The translations under genes and the position numbers were made by a program. A stretch of DNA of 64,000 bases from CAZCJA01 sp964499015 (lineage in GTDB: Bacteria; Elusimicrobiota; Elusimicrobia; F11). Positions 18,194 to 27,336 of the stretch are shown here, piece after piece. The stretch lies in contig CAZCJA010000002.1 in NCBI GenBank assembly GCA_964499015.1, forward strand, positions 3,237 through 67,236, in the 5' to 3' direction. The notes under the pieces were generated by a model. That model was not told the DNA's origin. It searched no databases and saw only the letters and a list, made by a program, of their open reading frames with translations. Each line of letters begins with the position of its first letter. Position 1 is the stretch's first letter.

Positions 18194-19263
18194 TAGCGGG
18201 TATTAAGGTAATCGATCAACTGGCGGAGGCGGCCGTTGTTGATCCGGTTGAATTTGAAGAACAGGCGCGATAACTCTTTCAGTTCCGGCTGGTTCAGTTC
18301 GTCTTTGTGCGGCTCGCCGGTGGAATATTTTCCGGACACCACGATGTCGGCGAAGTTCTTGTTCAGGTGGTCGAGCGTCTTCTTGTCCACCGGGTGATGC
18401 AGGCGCAGCACCAATTGGTCGCCGATGTAGCGCATCGAATGGTAGTTCGAATAGAACTTAAAGATCTCTTTGCACGCCTCGTCGGCAGAGGTGGTGATCT
18501 TGTAGAGCGACACATCTTCGGGGGAAATTTTCTTCAGGCCCAAGAGCCGCTTCTTGATGAAATCGTCCATGCCTTTCCAGAACGTGCCCTTCGGCTTGTC
18601 CATGAAAATGATCGGCATCTGGTCGCACTTCCCCGTTTGCACCAGCGTAAGCACTTCAAAGGCTTCGTCGAGCGTGCCGAAACCACCGGGGAAGCAGATC
18701 ACGCCGGCGGCTTCTTTGATGAACACCAGCTTGCGCGTGAAGAAGTAGCGGCAGTCAATGTATGTCGGCTGGTCGCCGATGAAGGTGTTCGGGTGCTGCT
18801 CAAAGGGAAGGCGGATGTTCACGCCGAAGCTTTTCGCCGGGCCCGCGCCATCGTTGCCGGCTTCCATGATGCCCGGTCCCGCGCCGGTGATGACCATATA
18901 ACCCGCGTCGGTGAGCTTTTTGGCGAACTCCTTGGCCAGTTTGTAGTCGGGTTCGGACGGTTTGGTGCGCGCCGAGCCGAACATGGTGATCTTGCGGACG
19001 GTGCGGTAGCTTTTGAAAATCTTGAAGGCGTAGCGCAGTTCGCGCAGGGAACGGCTGAGGAGCTTTAAATCGCCGCGGCCGACCTGCGACTGCACGGCTT
19101 TCAGCGCGGTGACCACGATTTCGGTGACCACGTCCTCATTCTCAAACGGTTTGTCCTGTTTGTGGATGAGGGCGATCAGATCTTTAATTTCTTTCTGGAT
19201 CGCCGGGTCCCAGGGGCCGTCGGTGCGGGGAACTGGGTTGAGGGGTAAATCGTTCTGTGTCAT
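18193..19263 (-). CDS. LOG-family Rossmann-fold protein (TIGR00730-like)
   Basis: 356 residues, longer than the usual LOG phosphoribohydrolases. The core includes ITMFGSARTKPSEPDYKLA, VITGAGPGIMEAGNDGA and the family motif CFPGGFGTLDEAFE. LOG enzymes release ribose-5-phosphate from nucleotide monophosphates, and plant members activate cytokinins. About 80 N-terminal and 100 C-terminal extra residues are of unknown role, and the bacterial substrate is uncertain. The gene is divergent from uvrB with only 30 bases between the two starts. Confidence 0.85.
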   Translation of the reverse strand: MTQNDLPLNPVPRTDGPWDPAIQKEIKDLIALIHKQDKPFENEDVVTEIVVTALKAVQSQVGRGDLKLLSRSLRELRYAFKIFKSYRTVRKITMFGSARTKPSEPDYKLAKEFAKKLTDAGYMVITGAGPGIMEAGNDGAGPAKSFGVNIRLPFEQHPNTFIGDQPTYIDCRYFFTRKLVFIKEAAGVICFPGGFGTLDEAFEVLTLVQTGKCDQMPIIFMDKPKGTFWKGMDDFIKKRLLGLKKISPEDVSLYKITTSADEACKEIFKFYSNYHSMRYIGDQLVLRLHHPVDKKTLDHLNKNFADIVVSGKYSTGEPHKDELNQPELKELSRLFFKFNRINNGRLRQLIDYLNTR

Positions 19264-19293
19264 GTAACTCTTTTATAGCATTATTGAAATCCA

Positions 19294-21288
19294 ATGGAAA
19301 AATTCGAAATCGTTTCGGACTTTAAACCCGCCGGGGACCAGGTCCAGGCCATCAAAGACCTGACCGCCGGGCTCAATTCCGGCCAAAAACACCAGGTGCT
19401 TCTGGGCGTCACCGGTTCCGGCAAGACGTTCACCATGGCGAATGTGATCAAAAACGTCGGCAAGCCGACGCTGATTATGTCGCCGAACAAAACGCTGGCC
19501 GCCCAGCTCTACGCCGAGTTCAAGGCCTTCTTCCCGAACAACGCCGTCGAATATTTCATCTCTTATTACGATTACTACCAACCCGAAGCGTATGTGCCGA
19601 CCTCCGACACCTACATTGAGAAAGATTCGAGCGTAAACGACCACATCGACCGCCTGAGACTCAAAGCCACTTCCAGCCTGATGGAGCGCAACGACGTGAT
19701 CATCGTGGCCAGCGTGTCCTGCATTTACGGTTTGGGCTCGCCCGAAGAGTACAAGAACCAGTGCGTGCAGCTGCAGGTGGGCATGAAAAAGCCGCAGAAG
19801 GAACTGCTGAGCGAACTCATCGCCACGCATTACCAGCGTAACGAAATTGAATTCTCGCGGGGCACGTTCCGCGTGAAGGGCGACACCCTCGAAATTTTCC
19901 CGGCCTATTTGGACACGGCGATCCGGGTGGAAACCTTCGGCGACACCATCGAAAAGATTTCCGAGATCCGCCCGCTCACGGGCGAGGTGTTCAACACGAA
20001 AGAGCGCGTTTATATTTATCCGGCCCGCCACTTTGTGACCGCGCCGCCGACCCTGCAGAAGGCGCTGGTGGATATCGAACGCGAAATGAAGGGGCAAGTC
20101 GCCTATTTCACGGCGAACAACAAGTTGATCGAGGCCCAGCGCATTGAACAACGCACACGCTACGACCTGGAAATGCTGCGCAACATGGGATTCTGCAACG
20201 GCATTGAGAACTATTCGCGCCCGCTCTCGGGCCGCGCGCCGGGCGAACGGCCCGCGTGTTTGATCGACTACTTTCCAAAAGATTTTTTGATGGTGATCGA
20301 CGAGTCGCACGTCACCATCCCGCAGATCGGCGGCATGTACGCGGGCGACCGCTCGCGTAAACAAACGCTGGTCGACTTCGGCTTCCGCCTGCCGTCGGCG
20401 CTCGACAACCGTCCGGCCAAATTCCCGGAGTTTGAAGGACTGCTGAACCAGGCCATTTATGTATCGGCCACGCCGGGGCCGTACGAGCTGGATAAAGCCA
20501 AAGGGGAAATTGTCGAACAAGTCATTCGCCCGACGGGCTTGGTCGATCCGGAGGTGCTGATTAAACCCAGCAAAGGCCAGATTGATGATCTCATCGAACG
20601 CATTCGCGGCCGCCTCGAGAAGAAGGAACGCACGCTGGTGACCACGCTCACCAAACGCACCGCGGAAGATTTGACGGAGTTTTTAGCCGAGAAAGGCATC
20701 AAGGTCCGCTACATGCACTCGGACATCGACGCGCTGGAGCGGATCGAGATCATCCAAAACCTGCGCAAAGGCACCTTCGACGTGCTGATCGGCATCAACT
20801 TGCTGCGGGAAGGGTTGGATTTGCCGGAAGTGTCGCTGGTGGCGGTGCTGGACGCCGATAAGGAAGGGTTTTTACGCTCGGAAACAACGCTCATTCAGAT
20901 TTGCGGCCGCGCCGCGCGCAACGTGGGGGGATCGGTGGTGCTTTACGCCGACAAAATCACGGGGTCAATGGAGCGCGCCATGAACGAAATGAGCCGCCGC
21001 CGCGTGAAACAGTTGGCCTACAACAAAGAGCACAACATCACGCCGAAGACGATCATCAAGGCGGTGAAAGATCTGGAAGAGTTCCAACACGACGCCCGCG
21101 TGCAAAATTTGTCGACGCTGCTCGGCCGCGAAGAGATGGACTTAAAAGACCCGAAGAAGCTGCCGTCGATCGTGAAGGATTTGGAGAAGCAGATGCTCGC
21201 CGCCGCCGAGGTTCTGGACTTCGAAACGGCGGCCATTATTCGCGACAAGATCAACGAGATCCGCCAGATGCGCGCTAAAGCAAAATAG
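19294..21288 (+). CDS. uvrB: Excinuclease ABC subunit UvrB
   Basis: 664 residues, full length. The Walker A segment GVTGSGKTF lies near residue 40, and the beta-hairpin region follows with YYQPEAYVP. The helicase motifs include [22 protein letters not shown] and [19 protein letters not shown]-terminal UVR coiled coil (about 620-660) would bind UvrC. It verifies DNA damage in nucleotide excision repair. I looked for a LexA box in the 30-base upstream gap and saw none. The 3' end overlaps the convergent redox protein by 14 bases. Confidence 0.97.
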   Translation: MEKFEIVSDFKPAGDQVQAIKDLTAGLNSGQKHQVLLGVTGSGKTFTMANVIKNVGKPTLIMSPNKTLAAQLYAEFKAFFPNNAVEYFISYYDYYQPEAYVPTSDTYIEKDSSVNDHIDRLRLKATSSLMERNDVIIVASVSCIYGLGSPEEYKNQCVQLQVGMKKPQKELLSELIATHYQRNEIEFSRGTFRVKGDTLEIFPAYLDTAIRVETFGDTIEKISEIRPLTGEVFNTKERVYIYPARHFVTAPPTLQKALVDIEREMKGQVAYFTANNKLIEAQRIEQRTRYDLEMLRNMGFCNGIENYSRPLSGRAPGERPACLIDYFPKDFLMVIDESHVTIPQIGGMYAGDRSRKQTLVDFGFRLPSALDNRPAKFPEFEGLLNQAIYVSATPGPYELDKAKGEIVEQVIRPTGLVDPEVLIKPSKGQIDDLIERIRGRLEKKERTLVTTLTKRTAEDLTEFLAEKGIKVRYMHSDIDALERIEIIQNLRKGTFDVLIGINLLREGLDLPEVSLVAVLDADKEGFLRSETTLIQICGRAARNVGGSVVLYADKITGSMERAMNEMSRRRVKQLAYNKEHNITPKTIIKAVKDLEEFQHDARVQNLSTLLGREEMDLKDPKKLPSIVKDLEKQMLAAAEVLDFETAAIIRDKINEIRQMRAKAK

Positions 21289-21931
21289 ATTGGCTGGCGA
21301 ATAAAACGTCGCTGGCGAACGCCGATTCGCTGCTCAATCCGAACACCACCTTCTTGCCGTTGACCAGCACCTTGGTTTCATAGTTCGCGCCATGCCGCTT
21401 GCCCCATTCCGGGAAGTCCTTGGTGTTGATGATGTCGAGCAGTACGTTGTGGTAGGTGAAGGCGAGTTTTTGCGCCACGGCGACGGCGTCCGGGCAGAAA
21501 ACGCTGGTGGCCGGCACCAGGATCTGGATGTGGATGGGGGTGTAGGTGTTGGCGTATTTGTGGCGCACCGCCGGTTTTAAAACCAGCTGGCCGCGCGCCG
21601 CCTCTTTGATCGTTTTAAGCAGGGTGGAGATTTCATGCACGGTGGGCACGCCGTAGAAACGGATGCGCCCGCCGGCGATGCCGTGGATCAAGAGCGCCGG
21701 CATGAGGTTTATGCCGTACATCGACATGTTGTCCACCTCAACCGCGCTGCCGGTTTTGTTCTCAAACTTAAAATTGTGCGACAGCATGCACAATTCCCGC
21801 GCGAAGGACTCGAGCTTCGCGCAGCGTTCGCAGTTGGCGGGCGGGCGTACCAAAATCAGCTTCACCGGCCCCGGAAGGGCGTCGATGTGTTCCCGTATTT
21901 CCTGAACTTCCTCAAGAGAGAACATGGTCAT
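21275..21931 (-). CDS. Glutaredoxin-like / protein disulfide oxidoreductase-type protein
   Basis: 218 residues that look like two tandem thioredoxin folds. The first has an intact C34-E-R-C37 active site and a candidate cis-proline at P78. The second has only one cysteine (C146 in CPDA) and lacks an obvious cis-proline, so it is probably structural. This layout recalls PDO proteins and the N-terminal part of AhpF; the assignment is inferred from motifs. The start is set by AAGGAGG seven bases upstream. It overlaps the end of the phosphoribosyltransferase gene by 20 bases. Confidence 0.6.
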   Translation of the reverse strand: MTMFSLEEVQEIREHIDALPGPVKLILVRPPANCERCAKLESFARELCMLSHNFKFENKTGSAVEVDNMSMYGINLMPALLIHGIAGGRIRFYGVPTVHEISTLLKTIKEAARGQLVLKPAVRHKYANTYTPIHIQILVPATSVFCPDAVAVAQKLAFTYHNVLLDIINTKDFPEWGKRHGANYETKVLVNGKKVVFGLSSESAFASDVLFASQSILL

Positions 21932-22571
21932 ATTCCTGCCTCCTTATTCGGTCCGTGTACGCCGTCACCGCTTCGTCGGAGACGTGGTGAAAATCGCCGT
22001 AAAACTGGCTGACGGAATTGAAGGCGTGCGGCACGTTGACGCACACCACGTCGTCGGCTTCCTCTTTCAATAAATTGACGGCGTCGGTCGACGCCACGGG
22101 CGCCGCGGCCACCACTTTCCCGGCTTTGGCGTGGCGAAGATACCGCACGGCCGCGCGCATCGTGGCGCCGGTGGCGATTCCATCATCCACCAACAGCACC
22201 GTGCGATCGCGCATGTTCATGAGCGGCCGGCGGTTGCGCTGGACGCGTTCCAGTTCGTCGACTTCCGCGCTTTTTGCTTTAAGGATTTTTTCGAGGGAGG
22301 AGGCGGATATTTTTTCCAAGCCGAACATTTCCGTGTTGAGGAAAATCTCTTTGCTGCCGGAAACGATCGCGCCGAAGGCCACCTGGGGATGCTTGGGGAA
22401 ACACAGGCGGCGCACGATCAGCAGGTCCATCGCCGTCTCCAGCGTGCGGGCGACTTCGAAGGCCACGGGGACGCCGCCGCGCGGCAAGGCCAGCACCAGC
22501 GGGTTTTTATCTTTGTAGGGGAACAGTTTTGCGGCGAGTTGGCGGCCCGCCTGCTCCCTGGTTAGAAACAT
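21912..22571 (-). CDS. Phosphoribosyltransferase-family protein
   Basis: 219 residues from the ATG at 22571, which is preceded by GGAGGCGTT. A longer open frame to 22868 only adds low-complexity Arg-rich sequence and is rejected. The PRPP-binding loop VLLVDDGIATGATMRAAV and the N-terminal LALPRGGVPVAFEVA match the type I PRTase family often annotated simply as phosphoribosyltransferase. The substrate cannot be told. It lies in a leftward operon-like run with the ACT-domain gene, 14 bases upstream, and the redox protein. Confidence 0.85.
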   Translation of the reverse strand: MFLTREQAGRQLAAKLFPYKDKNPLVLALPRGGVPVAFEVARTLETAMDLLIVRRLCFPKHPQVAFGAIVSGSKEIFLNTEMFGLEKISASSLEKILKAKSAEVDELERVQRNRRPLMNMRDRTVLLVDDGIATGATMRAAVRYLRHAKAGKVVAAAPVASTDAVNLLKEEADDVVCVNVPHAFNSVSQFYGDFHHVSDEAVTAYTDRIRRQEYDHVLS

Positions 22572-22585
22572 AACGCCTCCTTGCG

Positions 22586-22987
22586 CTACCTGTTTAACGC
22601 GACCAAGGCCCGGCCGTTGTCCGAACTGGAAAAAACCACCAGGCATTTTTCCGTCGTCGTTTGCGCCGTCGTGTAGAGGTGGCGCAGGTCGATGCCTTCT
22701 TTTTCCAGCCGCTCCGTCATTTGCTTGAGCATGCCCGGCTTGTGGTCGACGTTGACCAGCACAACGTCTTCTTCTTTGGGATCGAATTTGGCGGCGGCGA
22801 GCGCGTCTTTGGCCCGGAGGTTGTCGTCGGTAATGAGATGGACCATCGCTATAATGTCGTAAACCCAACAGCTGGCCGCCAGAATGCTCACGCCTTTTTC
22901 GGACACGGTTTTGGAGATGTGCTTCAGAGCGCCGACTTGGTTGGATGTTTTAATGACGATTTCTTTGCCCTGCGTCGCTGTGAACAT
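22586..22987 (-). CDS. Tandem ACT-domain protein
   Basis: 133 residues from the ATG at 22987, set by GGGAGG just upstream. Two ACT-type ligand-binding repeats are visible: VIKTSNQVGALKHISKTVSEKGVSI and VNVDHKPGMLKQMTERLEKEGI. There is no catalytic domain, so it is probably an amino-acid-binding regulator. Stand-alone double ACT proteins of this size are common, but their targets are mostly unknown. Cotranscription with the phosphoribosyltransferase gene is inferred from the 14-base gap. Confidence 0.8.
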   Translation of the reverse strand: MFTATQGKEIVIKTSNQVGALKHISKTVSEKGVSILAASCWVYDIIAMVHLITDDNLRAKDALAAAKFDPKEEDVVLVNVDHKPGMLKQMTERLEKEGIDLRHLYTTAQTTTEKCLVVFSSSDNGRALVALNR

Positions 22988-23042
22988 AAGGGCCTCCCTT
23001 TTCCAGCTATTTTTTAGCATTGAGGAGGCGAGGCGACTATGA

Positions 23043-23062
23043 CGGCGGTCATAAAGCCGCCG
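23043..23062 (-). terminator. GC-rich hairpin between the acetylesterase and ACT genes
   Basis: CGGCGG and CCGCCG (23043-23048 and 23057-23062) can form a short stem just past the stop of the leftward esterase gene. No T tract follows on the minus strand, so termination would be weak or factor-dependent. Confidence 0.3.
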
Positions 23063-23076
23063 GCGGGGCGGGATGG

Positions 23077-23820
23077 TTAGGGTGTGGCGGCGGTTCGCAG
23101 GTGTTTGATGGCGGCGGCCATGCGCCGGCCCATCACTCTGTAATTGTTCAGATCGTTGCTGGGGCCGAGGGTCAGGTCGTCGCTGGACACCATGAGCACG
23201 TTCGGTATAGAAATCTCCGCCTGCAAGTAGCGCATTTGTTCGCGCAGCACTTCCGCGTTGCCGGTCACCTGAACAAACACCACCGGCACGTTTTGGTAGC
23301 GGGCGCGCACGCCCTTCACGAAACCGGCGAACCGTTCGGCCCACAGCGCCACGTCTTTCTCCTGCGACGAATCGGTGTCGCCCTGCCAGAACAAGACGCC
23401 GGCCACTTCCGAATGGGGCTCCAGCTCCAAAACCGTGTCCACGCGCTCCATCATGGTTGTGAACAAGGCGGCTTCGTTGTCCCAGTCGCGCATCGAGCTG
23501 CGGCCCAGCGCGCAGGGAACAAGAATGATTTTCTCCTTCATTTCGTTGGCGAAGAACAGGCCCGGCCCCACGCCGGTTTTTTGATCGGCCAAGATCCGGT
23601 CGACGGCGCCCTTCGGGTCGGACAGCGGCTCTTTGGCCACGCGCAGTTGTCGGTCGAGCCCGAGGTTCAAGATATTTTTATTGGGCTTCGGGCCTTTGCC
23701 CTTGGCGGTGCCGGCCATGTTCGATTGCCCGGCGAGGATGTAGATTTTATAGGGGGATTCGGCGTAAGCGCTGGATAGGCTAAGCGCGAGCAGTGCGGAG
23801 GCGACAACGGTTTTGATCAT
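23077..23820 (-). CDS. Secreted sialate O-acetylesterase-like (SASA/SGNH) esterase
   Basis: 247 residues with a signal peptide (cut after about SSAYA, residue 20). The mature protein opens with the SASA block I motif YILAGQSNMAG, whose serine is the nucleophile. It later has VLFWQGDTDS, the equivalent of the WQGExD block. The family removes acetyl groups from sugars such as sialic acid or xylan; the substrate here is unknown. The C-terminal SGNH His motif is not obvious to me. It is followed upstream by a class II aldolase gene on the same strand. Confidence 0.8.
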   Translation of the reverse strand: MIKTVVASALLALSLSSAYAESPYKIYILAGQSNMAGTAKGKGPKPNKNILNLGLDRQLRVAKEPLSDPKGAVDRILADQKTGVGPGLFFANEMKEKIILVPCALGRSSMRDWDNEAALFTTMMERVDTVLELEPHSEVAGVLFWQGDTDSSQEKDVALWAERFAGFVKGVRARYQNVPVVFVQVTGNAEVLREQMRYLQAEISIPNVLMVSSDDLTLGPSNDLNNYRVMGRRMAAAIKHLRTAATP

Positions 23821-23835
23821 GCGGTAATTATGGCT

Positions 23836-24486
23836 TTATTTGCGCCGCGAAGCGCTGATGGCGTAATCCACGAGACGCATCCCCGCCTCGTCCGCGGTTT
23901 TACCGAAGGAAACAATCCCGTCCCGGTGCCCCAGCATCGCAAAGATTTTCATTTTCTTGAGCCGGCCGGTCCGCATCAACCGCTCAACTTCCGCCGCCAT
24001 CGCCGGCGTCCCATAAGGGACGGCGCGTTTGGTGACCGGCAGCTTGAGCTTCTTGGCGTTATTCCATAGGACCGGCGCGTGCACGTGGATCACCACGTTG
24101 GCTGATTTGTCGAGCGAATAGATTTGGGAGTGCGTCATGCTCTCGGACGACGGGGGGACGGGGCCTGCTGCAATCACGAGGTTTTTCGGCGGATACGCTT
24201 CCAGAACGGTGGAATACTGCTTGTGGGTGAGAACGGGCTTCTTGCCTGTCTGTGTGCCGCTCACAACAAACGCCGGGTTCTTTCCGCTGGTTAAGCGCCG
24301 GCTCACATTGCCGAAGCCCACGTTCTTGTAGCGTTTCGGGTCCTGGCCGATCCATTTGAGCTGGTGCAGAATTGTGCGCCACGCGTTGATCTCTTCGATA
24401 AATTTTGATGAGGGCGCCGCGCCTTTCTTCAAGCGCAGCTGGTAGTGGGTGACGCCGTCGTCGTCGATGTCGAATTGGGGGGACAC
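23836..24486 (-). CDS. Class II aldolase/adducin-family protein
   Basis: 216 residues. The fold is recognised from GFGNVSRRL near the N-terminal third and the zinc-binding stretch NVVIHVHAPVLW (HxH), followed later by AMLGHRDGIVSFG, which supplies the third histidine. Family members act on phosphorylated sugars (fuculose, ribulose) or in methionine salvage. The substrate here is unclear. The start is GTG at 24486, directly abutting the stop of the SnoaL-like gene, so the two are co-translated. Confidence 0.82.
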   Translation of the reverse strand: MSPQFDIDDDGVTHYQLRLKKGAAPSSKFIEEINAWRTILHQLKWIGQDPKRYKNVGFGNVSRRLTSGKNPAFVVSGTQTGKKPVLTHKQYSTVLEAYPPKNLVIAAGPVPPSSESMTHSQIYSLDKSANVVIHVHAPVLWNNAKKLKLPVTKRAVPYGTPAMAAEVERLMRTGRLKKMKIFAMLGHRDGIVSFGKTADEAGMRLVDYAISASRRK

Positions 24487-24843
24487 TTACTTCGGTAGGT
24501 TCATTAAGTAGCTGGTCAGCTTCTTAATCTTGCCGCCTTTCATTTCAAACACGTCGCAGAATACAAGGTTAATCGGGTTGCCCTTGTCGTCTTTGGATTT
24601 AACCGTGCCTTCAGCCACCACCACGTCGTTCTCTTCTGTTAAACGCGTCGTCACAATGACCGGCAACCCAAACCGGCTAAACCCATCCGTCGTTTCTTTC
24701 ATGAACGCTTTCTTACCAATCCAATGAAACGCCCCCGGCAGGTCCCACACCACGTCGTCCGTCAAGGTCGACTCAATGCCTTTCACGTCGCCCTTGGTGT
24801 AGGACATCATGTATTTTTCAACGGTCTGTTTGTTCTGGCTCAT
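24487..24843 (-). CDS. SnoaL/NTF2-like small protein
   Basis: 118 residues with the cone-shaped NTF2-like pattern: an N-terminal helix (VEKYMMSYTKGDVKGIESTL), then DDVVWDLPG, and strands with VVVAEGTVKSKDDKG and CDVFEMKGGKIKKLTSYL. Such proteins bind or isomerise small hydrophobic ligands. No catalytic residue can be assigned. It overlaps the upstream 73-residue gene by four bases. Confidence 0.78.
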   Translation of the reverse strand: MSQNKQTVEKYMMSYTKGDVKGIESTLTDDVVWDLPGAFHWIGKKAFMKETTDGFSRFGLPVIVTTRLTEENDVVVAEGTVKSKDDKGNPINLVFCDVFEMKGGKIKKLTSYLMNLPK

Positions 24844-25061
24844 GCGGCTTTTTCTTTTTTGACGAGGTCGAACGCTTTACGCGCCGCGTCAAAGCGATCG
24901 GCAAACTCAATTCCTTCTTTAGTGAGCTGGTCCATGAACATCTGGTGATACTTGGTGCGCAAGGCAGAGACTTCTTCTTTGGCGATGTGCTCGGTTGCGG
25001 GGATTTGATCGTCGGTTTCAACCAGCTCGGTATAAATCTTGGCGATTTCAATTAACGTCAT
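24840..25061 (-). CDS. Small helical protein of unknown function (twin A)
   Basis: 73 residues, mostly charged alpha-helix, with no signal or membrane segment. Its C-terminal half (MFMDQLTKEGIEFADRFDAAR) is clearly related to that of the neighbouring 71-residue protein. The pair looks like a tandem duplication. Four-base overlaps on both sides place it in one leftward operon with the SnoaL-like gene. No family is recognised. Confidence 0.65.
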   Translation of the reverse strand: MTLIEIAKIYTELVETDDQIPATEHIAKEEVSALRTKYHQMFMDQLTKEGIEFADRFDAARKAFDLVKKEKAA

Positions 25062-25273
25062 AACTCTCCGTTGGCGATTCGATAAGCGATTCTGGTCGCG
25101 TGGTCTCGGTCCCGGAATTTTATTCCTTGTTTGTTCAGCATGTCTATAAATAATCCATGCAGGCGTACCCGCTTTTCTTCCAACAGCAGCAACTTCTCCG
25201 GATCCTTGGTTATTTCAATCCGATCTATGACAGCAATATACTCTTTGGCGAGTTGAGGCAGGTTTCCCTTCAT
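25058..25273 (-). CDS. Small helical protein of unknown function (twin B)
   Basis: 71 residues and related to the adjacent 73-residue protein. Over a 29-residue ungapped stretch (LHGLFIDMLNKQGIKF... against YHQMFMDQLTKEGIEF...) I count 13 identities. It is predicted to be a helical hairpin. Function is unknown. It appears to head the leftward run of small genes, with a four-base overlap to twin A. Confidence 0.62.
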   Translation of the reverse strand: MKGNLPQLAKEYIAVIDRIEITKDPEKLLLLEEKRVRLHGLFIDMLNKQGIKFRDRDHATRIAYRIANGEL

Positions 25274-25328
25274 ATGAACTCCTATGAGGGGAATGTGGCT
25301 GAGGGTAAGAAAATTTAGTTGTTTCGTC

Positions 25329-25353
25329 GCCCCGGCATGTCTAAAGCCGGGGC
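25329..25353 (-). terminator. Inverted repeat downstream of the 161-residue gene
   Basis: GCCCCGGC (25329-25336) and GCCGGGGC (25346-25353) form an 8-bp stem with a 9-base loop just past the stop at 25360. No T tract follows on the minus strand. It is a plausible boundary between the A+T-rich islet and the small-gene operon. Confidence 0.4.
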
Positions 25354-25359
25354 CCAGGT

Positions 25360-25845
25360 TTAGTGGATCAGTGCATCGAATCCCGGTGCATTTGGGCGAT
25401 GGCCGGTGGCAAGGTATTCAATATTGCTTTCGCTTATCGAGCGCATTTTTTTAGTGTAACGAGGATTAATGTCTTGTCCTAGTTTATTTATTAGAGCTTT
25501 CATGGCATGGTATCTGTCTTTCGCTGTGTTAAATGTTGGTGCGAAAAGTACATCGAGTATTTCATCCAGGTGTTTAATTTCATCTGCTGACCGAAGTAGA
25601 TCGGCAATTTGCCAGGCCAAATCTTTAACCTGTTGCTTAATTTGAGGGGCGAGTGGGGCACTCCTTTCTTCGCATGAATAAAAGAAGAAGTAAAGGCCAT
25701 GCAGGTTCATCAGTTTCATATAGATACTGAAACGACGTTCTTCAATTATTCGTTTTCTTTCTCTTTCACGAGTGAGTATGTTCGCTATTAGTGCTGCAGT
25801 AAGAGAAACTCCTACACCACTAATAAATGCCCAAAATGGATCCAT
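25360..25845 (-). CDS. Membrane-anchored protein of unknown function
   Basis: 161 residues. One N-terminal membrane helix (about residues 5-24, FWAFISGVGVSLTAALIANIL) is followed at once by a very basic segment (RERERKRIIEERR), which suggests a cytoplasmic C-terminal helical domain. No family is recognised. Base composition is visibly richer in A+T than the flanks, as for the next three genes. The start codon has no clear Shine-Dalgarno sequence, so the exact start is uncertain. Confidence 0.55.
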   Translation of the reverse strand: MDPFWAFISGVGVSLTAALIANILTRERERKRIIEERRFSIYMKLMNLHGLYFFFYSCEERSAPLAPQIKQQVKDLAWQIADLLRSADEIKHLDEILDVLFAPTFNTAKDRYHAMKALINKLGQDINPRYTKKMRSISESNIEYLATGHRPNAPGFDALIH

Positions 25846-25866
25846 ACCGCTAGACGCGTGCGTTAC

Positions 25867-26055
25867 TCATTCCTGAACGCAGCGGTCAACGCAGAAATAA
25901 ACCGGGCAAAAACCGGTAAACGCGCTCGACACCATCAACACGCCCACCACAACCGCCACCCAATGGAACATCGGGTTCACATAAATACCCAACAACACCG
26001 AAGCCGTAATGATTGCGCCAACAATTCCGTCATGCACTTTGCGTCGTTTGTTCAT
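25867..26055 (-). CDS. Small DUF2892-like inner-membrane protein
   Basis: 62 residues with two membrane helices. The ending SSAFTGFCPVYFCVD matches the GFCPLY signature of the DUF2892 (YgaP membrane domain) family, whose members often accompany sulfur-transfer or rhodanese proteins; none lies next to it here. The ATG overlaps the DUF3800-like stop (ATGA), and its ribosome site AAGGAG lies within the end of that gene, so translation is coupled. Confidence 0.7.
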   Translation of the reverse strand: MNKRRKVHDGIVGAIITASVLLGIYVNPMFHWVAVVVGVLMVSSAFTGFCPVYFCVDRCVQE

Positions 26056-26837
26056 GGGGTCTCCTTATTTCTTAATGAATGCAGATTCAATATGAGTTGA
26101 TCATACTCTGTTTTTAAAGGGCCACTAATATTCTCGAGCTTTGGACGCATAATTAATCCGTAGTCTCGGAAATATTTTTTACCTGAGATTTCTTTATGCC
26201 ACATCATCTTCAGTATTTTCGTAAGCATGGTGTGTGCTATTTCTCGATTGGATGGATCATTCACACAATAACGAAAGCATCCTAAGACAATGTCCATGGC
26301 GGAATTTAAGTGGGATGCATTAATGCAGGTGGCGGAGAACGAGAGGATTCGATCCAGGGCTAAGTTTGATTGGTTTATGGTTAGTCCTTTTGAGAATTTG
26401 TCAGAAAGATACTTCCACTCAGATTTCTCAGGTAAGTGATCAACAATGCATATTCCGTCATCATTGGCTTGCTCTAGAAAGCTATTGAAACGTCCGATAA
26501 CATAATCTGCCGCCCTTGTTACTTGAGTTGCTTTGTCTTGATTTTTGATTATTTTGTGGTGAATTATGTGGGTGATGAATTTACAGTTATTGCTTATGCA
26601 TAAATCGATTACTGCATTTTTTGCTTCGCGTGCGTTTTCTTCTGACACATGGTTAGGTCGTTCTCGCGTGTTGAATTTAAACTTGTCCCCGGGTTTGTAG
26701 CCTGCCTTTGTTCTTACCTCGATTATTTCTTCATGGATATTTCTTACATTTATCCATGGAACAATTAGGCCTCCATAGATAAAGAATTTTGCATTAGTAG
26801 GCTCGGTATTAGTTTCATCAGCTAGGAGAATAAACAT
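26052..26837 (-). CDS. DUF3800-like protein
   Basis: About 261 residues from the ATG at 26837; an ATG at 26894 would overlap the upstream gene by 47 bases. The N-terminus MFILLADETN ... FFIYGGLIVPW is close to the DUF3800 pattern (strand, D-E-S/T, then F-x-x-G-G). Later acidic and polar patches such as GICIVDHLPEKSEW could complete an RNase H-like active site, but this is inferred. DUF3800 genes are scattered, often beside phage or defence genes. The function is unknown. The gene lies in the A+T-rich islet. Confidence 0.6.
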   Translation of the reverse strand: MFILLADETNTEPTNAKFFIYGGLIVPWINVRNIHEEIIEVRTKAGYKPGDKFKFNTRERPNHVSEENAREAKNAVIDLCISNNCKFITHIIHHKIIKNQDKATQVTRAADYVIGRFNSFLEQANDDGICIVDHLPEKSEWKYLSDKFSKGLTINQSNLALDRILSFSATCINASHLNSAMDIVLGCFRYCVNDPSNREIAHTMLTKILKMMWHKEISGKKYFRDYGLIMRPKLENISGPLKTEYDQLILNLHSLRNKETP

Positions 26838-26847
26838 CGGTAGGAAT

Positions 26848-27336
26848 TTAGTGGGTGTGTAGCTTTTTCCAGGCCTTATATTTCTTCTCTGCAAGTTTGT
26901 CGGTTTCTTCTATTAAATCTGGGATCATTTTCATTTGTTTCTTACGATAAGTAACCATGATTTCACTGGAATGCAATCTGTTTAACTCTCTTATTTCCTC
27001 AAGGCTTAAATGTCTTTTATAGATCTCAACAAAAACCTCTAAAAAATCGTTTCCAAGAGTCGAAACATCAACAAGAGAGGCAAGCTCTTCTTCCGTTAGG
27101 TCATATTTGTCTCTGTATTTTTGTTCCATTCGTGCTTTCATTGCGCGCATCATCTCTCTCATCCCACTAAGCTCTAAGTGATGTCGTACCTCTATTTCTA
27201 TGTCATTTGTTGGATTAATAAGTTCTTCTGGTTTCGGGCGCAATTTATCCCAATTCGTAATTACAGTTGCGCTAACCGTGCCAATTAGCCCAATCACTGC
27301 GATGATTATTTTTACGCGAGCTCTTTTTTCCATCAT
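26848..27336 (-). CDS. Membrane-anchored DUF2059-like protein
   Basis: 162 residues. There is an N-terminal membrane or signal segment (about 8-27, VKIIIAVIGLIGTVSATVI). The C-terminal half contains FVEIYKRHLSLEEIRELNRLHSS followed by a Met/Lys-rich helix. This recalls DUF2059, a helical domain of exported proteins, though the match is by eye only. It is the most upstream gene of the A+T-rich leftward run. The start could be either of two adjacent ATGs. Confidence 0.5.
   Translation of the reverse strand: MMEKRARVKIIIAVIGLIGTVSATVITNWDKLRPKPEELINPTNDIEIEVRHHLELSGMREMMRAMKARMEQKYRDKYDLTEEELASLVDVSTLGNDFLEVFVEIYKRHLSLEEIRELNRLHSSEIMVTYRKKQMKMIPDLIEETDKLAEKKYKAWKKLHTH

Noticed and set aside
19264..19293. 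LexA (SOS) box in front of uvrB
   Set aside because: Neither the E. coli-type CTGT-N8-ACAG nor the Gram-positive-type motif is present in the gap.
19273..20520. 415-residue ORF antisense to uvrB
   Set aside because: It overlaps a certain gene completely and has no domain or ribosome site.
23020..23778. 252-residue plus-strand ORF opposite the SASA esterase
   Set aside because: The minus-strand reading has a signal peptide and the GQSNM motif; this one has neither.
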